NCBI RefSeq assembly: GCF_014250675.1 | Contig: NZ_JACHTG010000003.1 | Location: forward strand, 395,209-459,208 | DNA: 64,000 nt | DNA from: Cetobacterium sp. 8H | GTDB taxonomy: Bacteria; Fusobacteriota; Fusobacteriia; Fusobacteriales; Fusobacteriaceae | Reading direction: 5' to 3' | In this document: one piece after another, positions 1 to 8,186 of the stretch | Position numbering within the stretch: position 1 is the first letter of the stretch | Layout: each line of letters opens with the position of its first letter | Notes under the pieces: model-generated | Databases searched by the model: none | Told to the model about the DNA's origin: nothing | Seen by the model: only the letters and a program-made list of their open reading frames with translations | Made by a program: the position numbers and the translations under genes

Positions 1-535
1 TTCCAAGTGTTTTTTCAATTCCTATTTTGTGATTAGAATAAATAATTTTTAATAGTGGATGTTTGGGAAAAACTGTAGCAATTTGCCCGTACCATCCACC
101 AATAGAAGCTGAAATAAGTAAAGTGTTTAGCTTTTGTGCCCATTCTTCTAAAAGAAGTTTAACTTTTATATCATCGGTACAGTCTATAACTAAATCTATA
201 TTTTCAAAAAAACATGAGATATTCTCTTTATTAATTTTAGTGAAGAATGCTTCTATAGAAATAGAAGAATTAATATTTTGTACATGTTTTTTAGCGATAT
301 CAGCTTTAAAAAAGCCAATGACTTTTTCTGAACATAGCAGTTGTCTGTTTAAATTCGTAATATCAAATCTATCAAAATCAACAATACGAATAAATCCAAC
401 ACCAAATCTAGCTAAACCATCAATAATATCTCCTCCTAATCCACCAGCACCAACAACTAAAACTTTTTTATATTTCAACGAATCTTGTTCATCTAAACTT
501 AAAGTTTTTAAGTTTCTTAAATAACGGTCCTCCAT
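1..535 (-). CDS. MoeB/ThiF/HesA-family adenylyltransferase (3' part cut by window edge)
   Basis: E1-like enzyme that adenylates the C-terminal glycine of a small sulfur-carrier protein so it can be thiocarboxylated. The reading frame starts with ATG at 535 (MEDRYLRNLKTL) and stays open for 178 codons to the window edge, so its C-terminus is missing. Visible are the nucleotide-binding loop VGAGGLGGD near residues 31-39, the acidic residues of IVDFDRFD and the NLNRQ signature. The distal zinc CxxC pairs, if present, lie outside the window. The start overlaps the stop of the preceding moaD by one base (TAATG), so the two are translationally coupled, and both follow an AOR gene. The partner is therefore very likely that MoaD. 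ThiF for thiamine is the alternative, but no thi genes are seen. Confidence 0.85.
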   Translation of the reverse strand, partial: MEDRYLRNLKTLSLDEQDSLKYKKVLVVGAGGLGGDIIDGLARFGVGFIRIVDFDRFDITNLNRQLLCSEKVIGFFKADIAKKHVQNINSSISIEAFFTKINKENISCFFENIDLVIDCTDDIKVKLLLEEWAQKLNTLLISASIGGWYGQIATVFPKHPLLKIIYSNHKIGIEKTLG

Positions 536-756
536 TATCCACCACCAACAGGAGGAAAAATAGATACAATATCTTCATCAGAAAGTAATTTTTCAAAAGA
601 TTGGTGATGCCCATTAATAAGAAATATAGAAACTTGTTCTTGTGGAATTTTAAGGTCTTCAAGAAGCTGTATTCCATTAAAATTAGTTTTGAAATCTAAT
701 TTTACAATTTTTCCTCTGCCTTCTCTTAAGGTAGCAAAAAGTCTAACTTCTATCAT
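535..756 (-). CDS. moaD: MoaD/ThiS-family sulfur-carrier protein
   Basis: Small ubiquitin-fold protein of 73 residues that carries the sulfur used to make the dithiolene of molybdopterin. It begins MIEVRLFATLREGRGK and ends FPPVGGG; the terminal Gly-Gly is the residue pair that becomes the thiocarboxylate. ATG at 756 is preferred over an upstream TTG at 765 because the family begins at this point and GAGG lies just before it. The gene overlaps the end of the AOR gene by 14 bases and the start of the moeB-like gene by one base, forming a tight AOR-moaD-moeB unit. No MoaE is seen nearby, so the carrier could serve the general cofactor pathway or be dedicated to this AOR. Confidence 0.85.
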   Translation of the reverse strand: MIEVRLFATLREGRGKIVKLDFKTNFNGIQLLEDLKIPQEQVSIFLINGHHQSFEKLLSDEDIVSIFPPVGGG

Positions 757-2557
757 TTTCCTCAAGTCCTAATCTTATAAGTGTTTCTTCTGTTGGAAAA
801 GCATTTACCCAACCACGAGCAGCATAGTACTCTGGAAGCATAATGTTTAAGTGGTTTTTTTGTCCTTGAGAAGGTCCATCAACAATTGAATCTTCAGTTA
901 AACGTTTTGGAAGGCTATCATCTTCTGCCTTCATTCCGGCCTTTTTATTAAATATTCTTTCTAAATTATAGATACGTTCTCCAGCTTCTAAAAGAGAGTC
1001 AACAGTATGAGTTGTTCCAGTTCCAGCATTTAAAAAATTAGCATAGTCATCTGCCCCAAGCGCAAAAGAAGTGAATAAACACATTCCCATTGAATCAATA
1101 ACAGCAGTTAAGTCTTGGAAAATTTTTGTCCAAGTCGCTTTATCTTCAGTTTTAGTTCGATCTAAAAGCTCTGGGTGAGCAAGAATTTCAGGAGATATCA
1201 TATATCCTCTAACATGGCATCCACCACGATTACTTGTAGCATAGTTTAAGCCAATACCTTGAATTCCTCTTGCATCATATGCAGGAAGCTCTTGCTTTTT
1301 AACAGACATTGAAAATTCAGGATGGCCATAAGCATCGCACAACCTTTGAGAACCTTTAGCCATTAGTGCTCCAAGTTTTCCTTGTGACAGTCCTATTCTC
1401 TTAGTCCACTCAACAACAGCTTCTTTACTACCAAATGTTAAAGGGACACCATCACACTCTTCTTCAGAGATATATCCTTTTTGATATAGTTCCATAGCAG
1501 ATGCAATAGTACAAGGGACAGAGATTGAGTCTATTCCAAGTTCATTACACCAAAAGTTCGCTTCATTGATTGTAGGAATATCGTGAACTCCACAGTTTCC
1601 ACCATAAGCCCAAAGAGTTTCATACTCTGGTCCACCAATATTCTTTCCTTCTCTTTCAACAACTCTACCACAACCGATAGGACATCTGTGACAATGGTAT
1701 GTTCCTTTTAAATATTTTTCAGCTAAAGTTTCTCCACTTATAATCTCAGCATTTTCGTCATAAGATCCTTGCCAGTTATCTGTAGGAAAGCTTCCAGTTT
1801 CATTTATTATATTAACAAGTACTGCAGTTCCATATGTAGGCAGACCTGTTCCAGTAACTCCATCCTCTTTAATTTTTTTCATAGCAATCAGCATCTCTTT
1901 TCTCATAGCTTCAGAATCAGTAACAGGAATATTATTTCTTGAAGCCTGTACCACAATCGCTTTTAAATTTTTCGATCCCATAACAGCCCCAACACCAGAA
2001 CGTCCTGCAGCACGATCAGCATCGTTCATAATAGCAGCCATAAGAGATTTGTTTTCTCCACCGGGACCAATATTTAAAACAGATGATTTTTCATATTCTG
2101 CCTTTAAAATTTCTTCGGTTTCACTACTAGTTTTACCCCATAGAGCCTCGGCGGGTTTTAACTCAACTTTTTCATCACAAATTGAAAGATAAACAGGCGA
2201 TTGAGCCTTACCTTCAAATATAATACCATCAAATCCAGCATATTTTAGTTTTGCTCCCCATTCTCCACCTGAGTTTGAACAAGCAATCATACCGGTAAGA
2301 GGCGATTTAGTAACAACAACATATCTTCCACCTGTCGGAACAGCGGCTCCAGTAAGAGCACCAGTCATAATAATAAGTTTATTATCATCCGAAAGAGGAT
2401 CAATTGTAGGATTAATTTCATCCATAAGAATTTTAGTTCCAAGTCCACGGGCACCAATAAATTTTTTAGCTAAATCTAAATTTAAAGATTCACTTGTAAT
2501 TTGACTGTTAGTTAAATTGATTCTTAATAATTTTCCATTGTATGAAGTTGTTTCCAT
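743..2557 (-). CDS. aor: Tungsten-containing aldehyde:ferredoxin oxidoreductase
   Basis: Cytoplasmic enzyme that reversibly oxidises aldehydes to acids with ferredoxin as electron partner, using a tungsten bis-pyranopterin and one [4Fe-4S] cluster. The 604-residue length matches the archaeal enzyme. Cluster ligands are visible as C289, C292 and C296 (CHRCPIGC) and C493 (DSMGMC), almost the same positions as in Pyrococcus AOR (288, 291, 295, 494). There is no signal peptide. ATG at 2557 is preceded by GGAGG. It is the first gene of an operon with moaD and a moeB-like gene. The actual substrate cannot be read from sequence; acid reduction to alcohols or aldehyde detoxification are both possible. 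Confidence 0.92.
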   Translation of the reverse strand: METTSYNGKLLRINLTNSQITSESLNLDLAKKFIGARGLGTKILMDEINPTIDPLSDDNKLIIMTGALTGAAVPTGGRYVVVTKSPLTGMIACSNSGGEWGAKLKYAGFDGIIFEGKAQSPVYLSICDEKVELKPAEALWGKTSSETEEILKAEYEKSSVLNIGPGGENKSLMAAIMNDADRAAGRSGVGAVMGSKNLKAIVVQASRNNIPVTDSEAMRKEMLIAMKKIKEDGVTGTGLPTYGTAVLVNIINETGSFPTDNWQGSYDENAEIISGETLAEKYLKGTYHCHRCPIGCGRVVEREGKNIGGPEYETLWAYGGNCGVHDIPTINEANFWCNELGIDSISVPCTIASAMELYQKGYISEEECDGVPLTFGSKEAVVEWTKRIGLSQGKLGALMAKGSQRLCDAYGHPEFSMSVKKQELPAYDARGIQGIGLNYATSNRGGCHVRGYMISPEILAHPELLDRTKTEDKATWTKIFQDLTAVIDSMGMCLFTSFALGADDYANFLNAGTGTTHTVDSLLEAGERIYNLERIFNKKAGMKAEDDSLPKRLTEDSIVDGPSQGQKNHLNIMLPEYYAARGWVNAFPTEETLIRLGLEENDRS

Positions 2558-2736
2558 TACTACCTCCTAAATTGAAAAAATAATGTTAATTATTTTGAGT
2601 ATACCTTCGGAAGTCCAAATAATCAAGAGTAATTTTAAGAATAAATCTCTATAAAAAATACTAACTATTTTTTTAGGAAATATGTTAGAATTAAAAAGAG
2701 AAAAGTTGTACCAAATATTAAATAAAAGGGGGACAA

Positions 2737-3783
2737 ATGAATTTTTTAATAACATTACTAATTGCATTCATAGGGGGGAAGTTGGGATTAAAATTAAAAA
2801 TTCCAGCAGGAGCAATGATAGGAGCATTGGTATTGGTAGCAATTTTGAATATAACTACAGGAATGGCATATCTTCCTCAAGAATATAAAGTATTAACCCA
2901 AATTGTAACAGGTGCATTTATAGGTGCGAGAATAAGTAAAAGTGATATTTTAGGGTTAAAAGAGGTTGTAAAACCAGCTATCTTAATAGTTTCTTGTATG
3001 GCAATTATGAATTTTATTTTAGGATATATTCTTTATAGAAATTCTGATATGGATATTACAACAGCTTTATTTTCAACAGCTCCTGGAGGAATGATGGATA
3101 TGACTCTAATAGCGCATGAATTAAAAGCAGACTCTGCAAAAGTTGTAATGTTTCAACTGATAAGATTAATTTCTGTAATTGGATTGATACCTATGATTTT
3201 AAAAAGTTTAATTAGATTTAAAGAGGGAGAAAATTTTCTTCAAGAAGATAAAGTGATTAAAAATAAAAAAGAAAATAATAAAAAAACCTTAGAAAATACC
3301 TTTTTAACTTTAATGATTGGATTTATTTCTGGTTGGCTTGGGATGATTAGTGGTATTCCAGCAGGCGCATTGAGTTTTTCGATGTTAGGAGTAGGAGCAT
3401 TTAATATCATTTTAGATAAAGGGTATATGTCAATCGGATTAAGACATATTATTCAAATGTTGGGGGGAGCTTTGATTGGTTCTAGAATCGAGATAAGCGA
3501 TGTCATAGGAGTAAAAGAAATGATACCTCTGGTAGGGATAGTGGTAGTAGGATTTACCATTATGAACTTATTGATAGGAACAATAGTTTATAAATCAACT
3601 AACTTCAATATAGCGACTTCTTTATTTTCTTCTGCTCCTGGAGGGGTTGCTGACATTTCAATAATAGCTAGTGAAATGGGAGCCGATACACCTAAAGTGG
3701 CAGTTATTCAATTAGTTAGACTGGTTTCAATAGTGAGTTTTTATCCAATACTAATTCAAATAATTACAAAATTTTTTGTATAA
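2737..3783 (+). CDS. AbrB-family membrane protein (duplicated AbrB_dup domain)
   Basis: Integral membrane protein of 348 residues, belonging to the family often mislabelled ammonia monooxygenase or AbrB regulator. It is an internal duplication: each half contains a matching block of GA-IG-RI-SD then LKE/VKE, a SAPGG or TAPGG motif followed by D, and ADxxKV with QL(I/V)RL. The two SAPGG-type motifs fall near residues 125 and 303. No DNA-binding domain is present. The family is thought to be a transporter, but its substrate is unknown. It is transcribed divergently from the AOR operon and is followed by a shared bidirectional terminator. The start has GGGGG seven bases upstream. Confidence 0.8.
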   Translation: MNFLITLLIAFIGGKLGLKLKIPAGAMIGALVLVAILNITTGMAYLPQEYKVLTQIVTGAFIGARISKSDILGLKEVVKPAILIVSCMAIMNFILGYILYRNSDMDITTALFSTAPGGMMDMTLIAHELKADSAKVVMFQLIRLISVIGLIPMILKSLIRFKEGENFLQEDKVIKNKKENNKKTLENTFLTLMIGFISGWLGMISGIPAGALSFSMLGVGAFNIILDKGYMSIGLRHIIQMLGGALIGSRIEISDVIGVKEMIPLVGIVVVGFTIMNLLIGTIVYKSTNFNIATSLFSSAPGGVADISIIASEMGADTPKVAVIQLVRLVSIVSFYPILIQIITKFFV

Positions 3784-3842
3784 AAAAGCCCTCTTAAAAG
3801 ATTGTGAACGATTGAATCTTCGTAATCTTTTAAGAGGGTTTA
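3784..3842. terminator. Bidirectional rho-independent terminator
   Basis: A perfect 15-bp stem (3789-3803 with 3824-3838) around a 20-base loop lies between two convergent genes, with an A-tract on one side. It can terminate the AbrB-family gene and the HAD gene. Confidence 0.85.
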
Positions 3843-3846
3843 TAGA

Positions 3847-4440
3847 TTAAAGCATTTGTTGCAATGAATTCCTTAATTCGTTACATGATGTAAATAAAAT
3901 ACCTTGAAAACCTATTTTTTGAGCCTCTTCAACATTTTCATAGCTATCATCTATGAAAAGAGTTTCAGTTGGATTTAAGTCATATTTAGAAAGAAGAGTA
4001 GCATACATATGATGATCTGGTTTAAGAGTATTTACTTGATAAGAGATAACCCCACCATTTCCAATTCTTAAAAAGTCATATTTATGATACATTTTTTCAT
4101 AGGCATCTTTATGAAAATTTGATAGATAGTAGATATTGTAACCATATTCTTTTAAGTCTTTTAAAAGTTTTACATTTTCGTAGATAGGTGTAAGAGTTTC
4201 ATGCCATTTATCAAGAACAGTTTTGATTTCTGTTTTTAATTCAGGAGCCTTTGTAGAAAAGATATTGTAAGCAATATCATAATCTATAACCCCTCTGTCA
4301 AGTTCTTTCCATTCATCACTTAAAAAAATTAAATGATATAGTCGATTACTTATATTTTTATCAAATCCTAACCCTTTTAAAAAATCTTTTGGACGAAATT
4401 CTAGTAAAACATTACCAATATCAAATACTATGTTTTTCAT
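3847..4440 (-). CDS. HAD-family sugar-phosphatase-like hydrolase (YihX type)
   Basis: Cytoplasmic HAD subfamily IA phosphatase of 197 residues. It opens with the nucleophile motif FDIGNVLLEF, in which the usual second Asp is replaced as in YihX-like alpha-glucose-1-phosphate phosphatases. Motif II is YYLSNF and motif III is the LFIDDSYENVEEA stretch near the C-terminus. The start is placed at ATG 4440, because GGAGGG lies seven bases upstream; a longer reading to 4482 adds an unrelated 14-residue tail. The gene stands alone between a terminator and a gap. Substrate is inferred only from family resemblance. Confidence 0.8.
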   Translation of the reverse strand: MKNIVFDIGNVLLEFRPKDFLKGLGFDKNISNRLYHLIFLSDEWKELDRGVIDYDIAYNIFSTKAPELKTEIKTVLDKWHETLTPIYENVKLLKDLKEYGYNIYYLSNFHKDAYEKMYHKYDFLRIGNGGVISYQVNTLKPDHHMYATLLSKYDLNPTETLFIDDSYENVEEAQKIGFQGILFTSCNELRNSLQQML

Positions 4441-4513
4441 AATGCCCTCCTTTAAAAATAATTTAGGTCTTAATATAAACATACCTCATAAAATAAAAAA
4501 CATCAAGAGTAAA

Positions 4514-5224
4514 TTAGGAGAAAATTTTATCTGGTATAAAAAGTTTTTTTATATCTTTTAGATTTCCAAATATAATAACACGATCATTTTCTTTTAAAAT
4601 CGTTTCACCAGTTATAGGAATAGAAGTATCATCATTTCTAACAATAGTTAAAAATTGTAAATTATATTTATAACGAACATTAGAATTTTTTAGAGGAATT
4701 TCTAAGAGCTCTTTTGGAATATTAGTAATTGTGATTTCAGCAATAACCTCTGATTTAAAAATTCCTAATACCATAATTGGGTTATGTTGGTTCTTAAACA
4801 TAGTTCTTATTCCAATTTTACTAATAAAAAGATCAAAGTTATTTTTGATAAATCCTATTTTCAAAAATGAATACCATATAATAATAATACTTACAATAGC
4901 TAAAATACCTTTAAAAATAAGGTGTAAACTATTTATATCATTCACTCTCATAAAAAAATTTATAACCATAGAAACGATAGTAACTGAAAAAATATATCCA
5001 AAAAGAATAGTAATAAATGCCAATCGTTTTCTTTTTCTAGAAGAAGTTATAAGCTCACTTTCACTAGTTGTAAATCCACAAGTTGTTAACATGGAAATAA
5101 CTTGGAAACGAGCGGTCTCTTCAGTTAGACCTGTTAATCGAAATAAGATTGTAAATATTTCACAAATTAGAAGATAAACTAACATAAAAGTAAAAAAAGC
5201 TAAAATAGCAAAGTTTGTGTCCAT
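4514..5224 (-). CDS. Membrane protein with TrkA-C (RCK_C) domain
   Basis: Protein of 236 residues with about four membrane segments in its first 125 residues and a soluble C-terminal half resembling the TrkA-C ligand-binding domain (residues about 150-236, including GETILKENDRVIIFGN). TrkA-C domains usually sense small ligands or nucleotides and gate cation or anion transporters. There is no recognisable pore signature, so transport is not shown. It begins 15 bases after asrC on the same strand with a GGTGG site, so it is probably co-transcribed with asrABC. A link to sulfite or sulfide handling is only suggested by that position. Confidence 0.65.
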   Translation of the reverse strand: MDTNFAILAFFTFMLVYLLICEIFTILFRLTGLTEETARFQVISMLTTCGFTTSESELITSSRKRKRLAFITILFGYIFSVTIVSMVINFFMRVNDINSLHLIFKGILAIVSIIIIWYSFLKIGFIKNNFDLFISKIGIRTMFKNQHNPIMVLGIFKSEVIAEITITNIPKELLEIPLKNSNVRYKYNLQFLTIVRNDDTSIPITGETILKENDRVIIFGNLKDIKKLFIPDKIFS

Positions 5225-5239
5225 AATACCACCTTCAAA

Positions 5240-6232
5240 CTATTTTCCTAAATCATTTTCAGCTCCAGAGTAAGTAATTCCATTCCAATAAATATTATTT
5301 CTAACGACAGATAATTCATCAAATTCAACATCTTTAAGTACAAAATTTCTGAATTCTTGAAATCCGGTTCTATCGACAATATATCCAATATGCTCTTTAG
5401 GGAGTGAACGATCTATGTGCTTGTCTACATATTCATAGGTATTTTTAATAATTTTAATAATATTTTCTTCATCCCCCCAAAGAATCCAATCTTCTCCAAG
5501 CCGAGGATTTTTTTTCCCAGTTCTTCCCATGATACTAAGACGATAGTATTTTTTCTCATCTCTTGTCCAAGCTGATGTAGGGCAATTTAATACGCACTCA
5601 CCACAACCTATACATTTAGAGTGTTCTCTTATAACGGTGTAATTTTCAGCTCTCAGAGCTCCTGTAGAAAGACCTTTACATTTCTTTACACAAGCTCCAC
5701 ATGAAATACACTTTTCTTTTTCATAAATAGGGTAAGTCATTCCAATAATTCCAAAGTCATGCATTCTAGCTTTGATACAATCATTTGGACATCCAGTAAT
5801 CGCAATTTTAAAATGAAAATCACTTGGGAAAACTTCTTTTTCAATTTTTTTAGCAAGAATAGTTGTGTTATATTGAGCTTTAGGACAAACTTGATTTCCA
5901 ATACAAGCAGTAATATTTCTAGTTCCTGCTGCAGGATAACCGTTATTTATTCCATTGGGTTGATTTATTTCAAATCCATCAATTAAGGGCTGTATAGCTT
6001 TATTAACTTCATTAATTTTAGTAATATCAATACCTTTTATTTCAAAACCTTGACGAGTTGTTATATGGACTTTACCATTTCCAAATTTAGTGGCTATTTC
6101 AGAAACTTTAACAAGAAGTTCTGCTGAAATTTCACCGCCTGGAATTCTAACTCTAAGAGCTGTTTTTTTTCTATCTTTAGTTATTCTATATGCATTTTTT
6201 GTAAAAGATTTTCTATAAATTTCTAAAGCCAT
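5240..6232 (-). CDS. asrC: Anaerobic sulfite reductase subunit C (siroheme subunit)
   Basis: Catalytic subunit that reduces sulfite to sulfide with six electrons. In its 330 residues, siroheme-[4Fe-4S] ligands are seen as C110 and C116 (CIGNQVC) and C148 and C152 (GCPNDC). They are followed by two ferredoxin clusters, C175/178/181/185 and C207/210/213/217. The shape is that of the Salmonella/Clostridium AsrC, which has one half-repeat only, unlike NirA/CysI. It is the third gene of asrABC, twelve bases after asrB, with GGAGG before ATG 6232. The complex is cytoplasmic and takes electrons from NADH through AsrB and AsrA. Confidence 0.93.
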   Translation of the reverse strand: MALEIYRKSFTKNAYRITKDRKKTALRVRIPGGEISAELLVKVSEIATKFGNGKVHITTRQGFEIKGIDITKINEVNKAIQPLIDGFEINQPNGINNGYPAAGTRNITACIGNQVCPKAQYNTTILAKKIEKEVFPSDFHFKIAITGCPNDCIKARMHDFGIIGMTYPIYEKEKCISCGACVKKCKGLSTGALRAENYTVIREHSKCIGCGECVLNCPTSAWTRDEKKYYRLSIMGRTGKKNPRLGEDWILWGDEENIIKIIKNTYEYVDKHIDRSLPKEHIGYIVDRTGFQEFRNFVLKDVEFDELSVVRNNIYWNGITYSGAENDLGK

Positions 6233-6243
6233 TATTTTTCCTC

Positions 6244-7038
6244 CTAATCTAAAAGTTTTTTAGCTTTTGTATAATTAAAAATAGGACCATCTAAACAAAT
6301 ATATGTCTCATCAATTTTACAGTGCCCACACTTACCAACGGCACAAGACATATTTCTTTCAAAAGAAACCCAAACGTTCTCTTCAGATACTCCTTGTTTT
6401 ATAAATTCTAAAGCAGAAAATTTCATCATCATAGGTGGCCCAACAATAATAACTTCTAAATTGTCAAGAGAATGCAAAAGTTTTAAATGAGGAATATATT
6501 CTGTCACAAGACCAACACATTCACCATCTAGTCCACATCCTTTATCTACAGTCAGAATCATAGGTGTATTTTGTCTCCAAGAATCAATTTCTTTTTTAAA
6601 AAGAATAAATTCTTGATCTTTAAATCCAAAAAGAAGTTCTAAGTCATGGTTGGGTGTTTTTATTAAAGTTTTTATAAGAGGTCTCACAGGGGCAATACCA
6701 CTTCCTCCAGCTAAAATCACAACTCTTTTACCTTTAAATTTTTCTAACGGAAATGAGTTCCCGTATGGCCCTCTTAAAAATATATAATCTCCAATCTCTA
6801 AATTAAAAACGGCATCTGTAACTTTTCCAACTTTTCTTATTAAAAATTCAATCCAACCTTCTTCATGATTGAAATCAGCAACCGAAATAGGTGCTTCACC
6901 AACTTTTGGAATAGAAACTTGTAAAAATTGTCCAGCTTCGGGCTTTAAATCAGTTTCAACTTTGAATAAAAATTCAATTGGACTTTGAGGGGTAATAGAT
7001 AATATTTTATATTTTTTAGGCAGATAGATATTACTCAT
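6244..7038 (-). CDS. asrB: Anaerobic sulfite reductase subunit B (FAD/NAD-binding)
   Basis: Flavin reductase subunit related to PyrK and ferredoxin-NADP reductase, passing NADH electrons to the siroheme subunit. It has an FAD-binding barrel with the RGPYGN motif, an NAD-binding half starting VVILAGGSGIAPVRP, and a C-terminal [2Fe-2S]-type cysteine set (CAVGKCGHC followed by a further C). The start is put at ATG 7038, which overlaps the end of asrA by eight bases; in-frame TTG and GTG codons just upstream look like part of the ribosome binding region (GGTTGGTG). Length is then 264 residues, normal for AsrB. Confidence 0.92.
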   Translation of the reverse strand: MSNIYLPKKYKILSITPQSPIEFLFKVETDLKPEAGQFLQVSIPKVGEAPISVADFNHEEGWIEFLIRKVGKVTDAVFNLEIGDYIFLRGPYGNSFPLEKFKGKRVVILAGGSGIAPVRPLIKTLIKTPNHDLELLFGFKDQEFILFKKEIDSWRQNTPMILTVDKGCGLDGECVGLVTEYIPHLKLLHSLDNLEVIIVGPPMMMKFSALEFIKQGVSEENVWVSFERNMSCAVGKCGHCKIDETYICLDGPIFNYTKAKKLLD

Positions 7039-8038
7039 TATTTTCACCAACCTTTTTTGCTAGTCTATTGATACAGTTGATATAGGAAATATACTCGGGA
7101 CAAGCATCCTCACATCGGCCACATCCTACACACATATGAACTCCGAATCTTTTTTTGAAATCAGAAATTTTATGCATAACCTTAAATCTCATTCTTTCAC
7201 CTGGTTGTTTTCTAAATTCATGTCCTCCAGCCATAGTAGTAAAATTATCAACATGACAAGAAGCCCATACTCTACGACGTTCACCAGTTTTTTCATTATC
7301 TCTATTAAAAATATCTTGGGTCGTAAAACATGTACAAGTAGGACAAGTAAAATTACAACGTCCACACTTTATACATCGATCATAATCTTTCCACATTTCA
7401 TCGTTGATGATGTCTTCTAAATTAATATTTTCTGGGATAGTAACTTTCTCTATATTCTCTGAAACAAATTCCATTTCAAAATCTTTTGAAAGGCCTTCGT
7501 TAAAATAACTTTCTAACTCTCTGTCTTTAACGTCTGCAAAAATATAGTCGTCTTTAAATGTTATTCCTAAATTATAATTATCAGAGGTATTAGTTCCAAA
7601 TGATACACAGAAACAAGAGTCCCAACCCTTACCTGGGCATCCCATAACAACATATTTTATTCTTTTTTTTGCATCTTCATAATACTTATCAGAAAATTTG
7701 TTGTTAAGATATATTTGATCGACTCTATTAACAGCATGTAAATCACAGCTTCGAATAAATACGAGTGCTTTCTTTTTATTTATTTCGGGCTCTGTAAATC
7801 CATTTTCGGTGAAATAAAAAATAGTTTCTCTCATAGGGAGAGTAATTTCTTTAGCAGAATAAAAAGATTTTTCCTTTAGGCTAATTTGTTCAATAGAGTT
7901 GATTTTGTCATAAGTTATTAAATCTGTATCTGAAAACATACCTTTAAATGGCTTGGAAACAGGTGCATATATATCAAACTCCTTTGAAAGATTTGAAAGA
8001 ATAGAATTGAAATCATCCTTTGAAAATTGTTTTTTCAT
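7031..8038 (-). CDS. asrA: Anaerobic sulfite reductase subunit A (iron-sulfur subunit)
   Basis: Electron-transfer subunit of 335 residues carrying two [4Fe-4S] clusters near the C-terminus: CIKCGRCNFTCPTC and CVGCGRCEDACP. An N-terminal region of about 200 residues matches the hydrogenase/sulfur reductase beta-subunit type (family 4Fe-4S dicluster domain 17). It is the first gene of asrABC; GGAGG lies six bases before ATG 8038. It is divergent from a nitrate reductase-like operon across 148 bases that contain an inverted repeat. Confidence 0.92.
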   Translation of the reverse strand: MKKQFSKDDFNSILSNLSKEFDIYAPVSKPFKGMFSDTDLITYDKINSIEQISLKEKSFYSAKEITLPMRETIFYFTENGFTEPEINKKKALVFIRSCDLHAVNRVDQIYLNNKFSDKYYEDAKKRIKYVVMGCPGKGWDSCFCVSFGTNTSDNYNLGITFKDDYIFADVKDRELESYFNEGLSKDFEMEFVSENIEKVTIPENINLEDIINDEMWKDYDRCIKCGRCNFTCPTCTCFTTQDIFNRDNEKTGERRRVWASCHVDNFTTMAGGHEFRKQPGERMRFKVMHKISDFKKRFGVHMCVGCGRCEDACPEYISYINCINRLAKKVGENNE

Positions 8039-8065
8039 TTGGCCTCCTTGAACTATAATAGAGTT

Positions 8066-8098
8066 AATTATTATTTAATACGATTTTTAATAATAATT
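8066..8098. promoter_or_regulatory. AT-rich inverted repeat between asr and nitrate reductase-like operons
   Basis: Ten-base arms AATTATTATT (8066-8075) and AATAATAATT (8089-8098) are exact reverse complements with a 13-base centre. The site sits in the divergent promoter region, 28 bases upstream of the asrA start. It could be an operator for a shared regulator. The arms contain only A and T in an AT-rich genome, so chance is a real alternative. Confidence 0.35.
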
Positions 8099-8186
8099 CC
8101 TTTTAATTATTTATTATAAAAAAGGAAAAAAAGTTTATAGCTAGAAGAACTAATAGTAAGAAAAATAAAAAAATGAGGTGAAAATT

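Noticed and set aside
2567..2888. Short frames on both strands between the AOR gene and the AbrB-family gene
   Set aside because: The minus one is hydrophobic by AT bias and lacks a ribosome site; the plus one is a shadow of the AbrB-family start in another frame.
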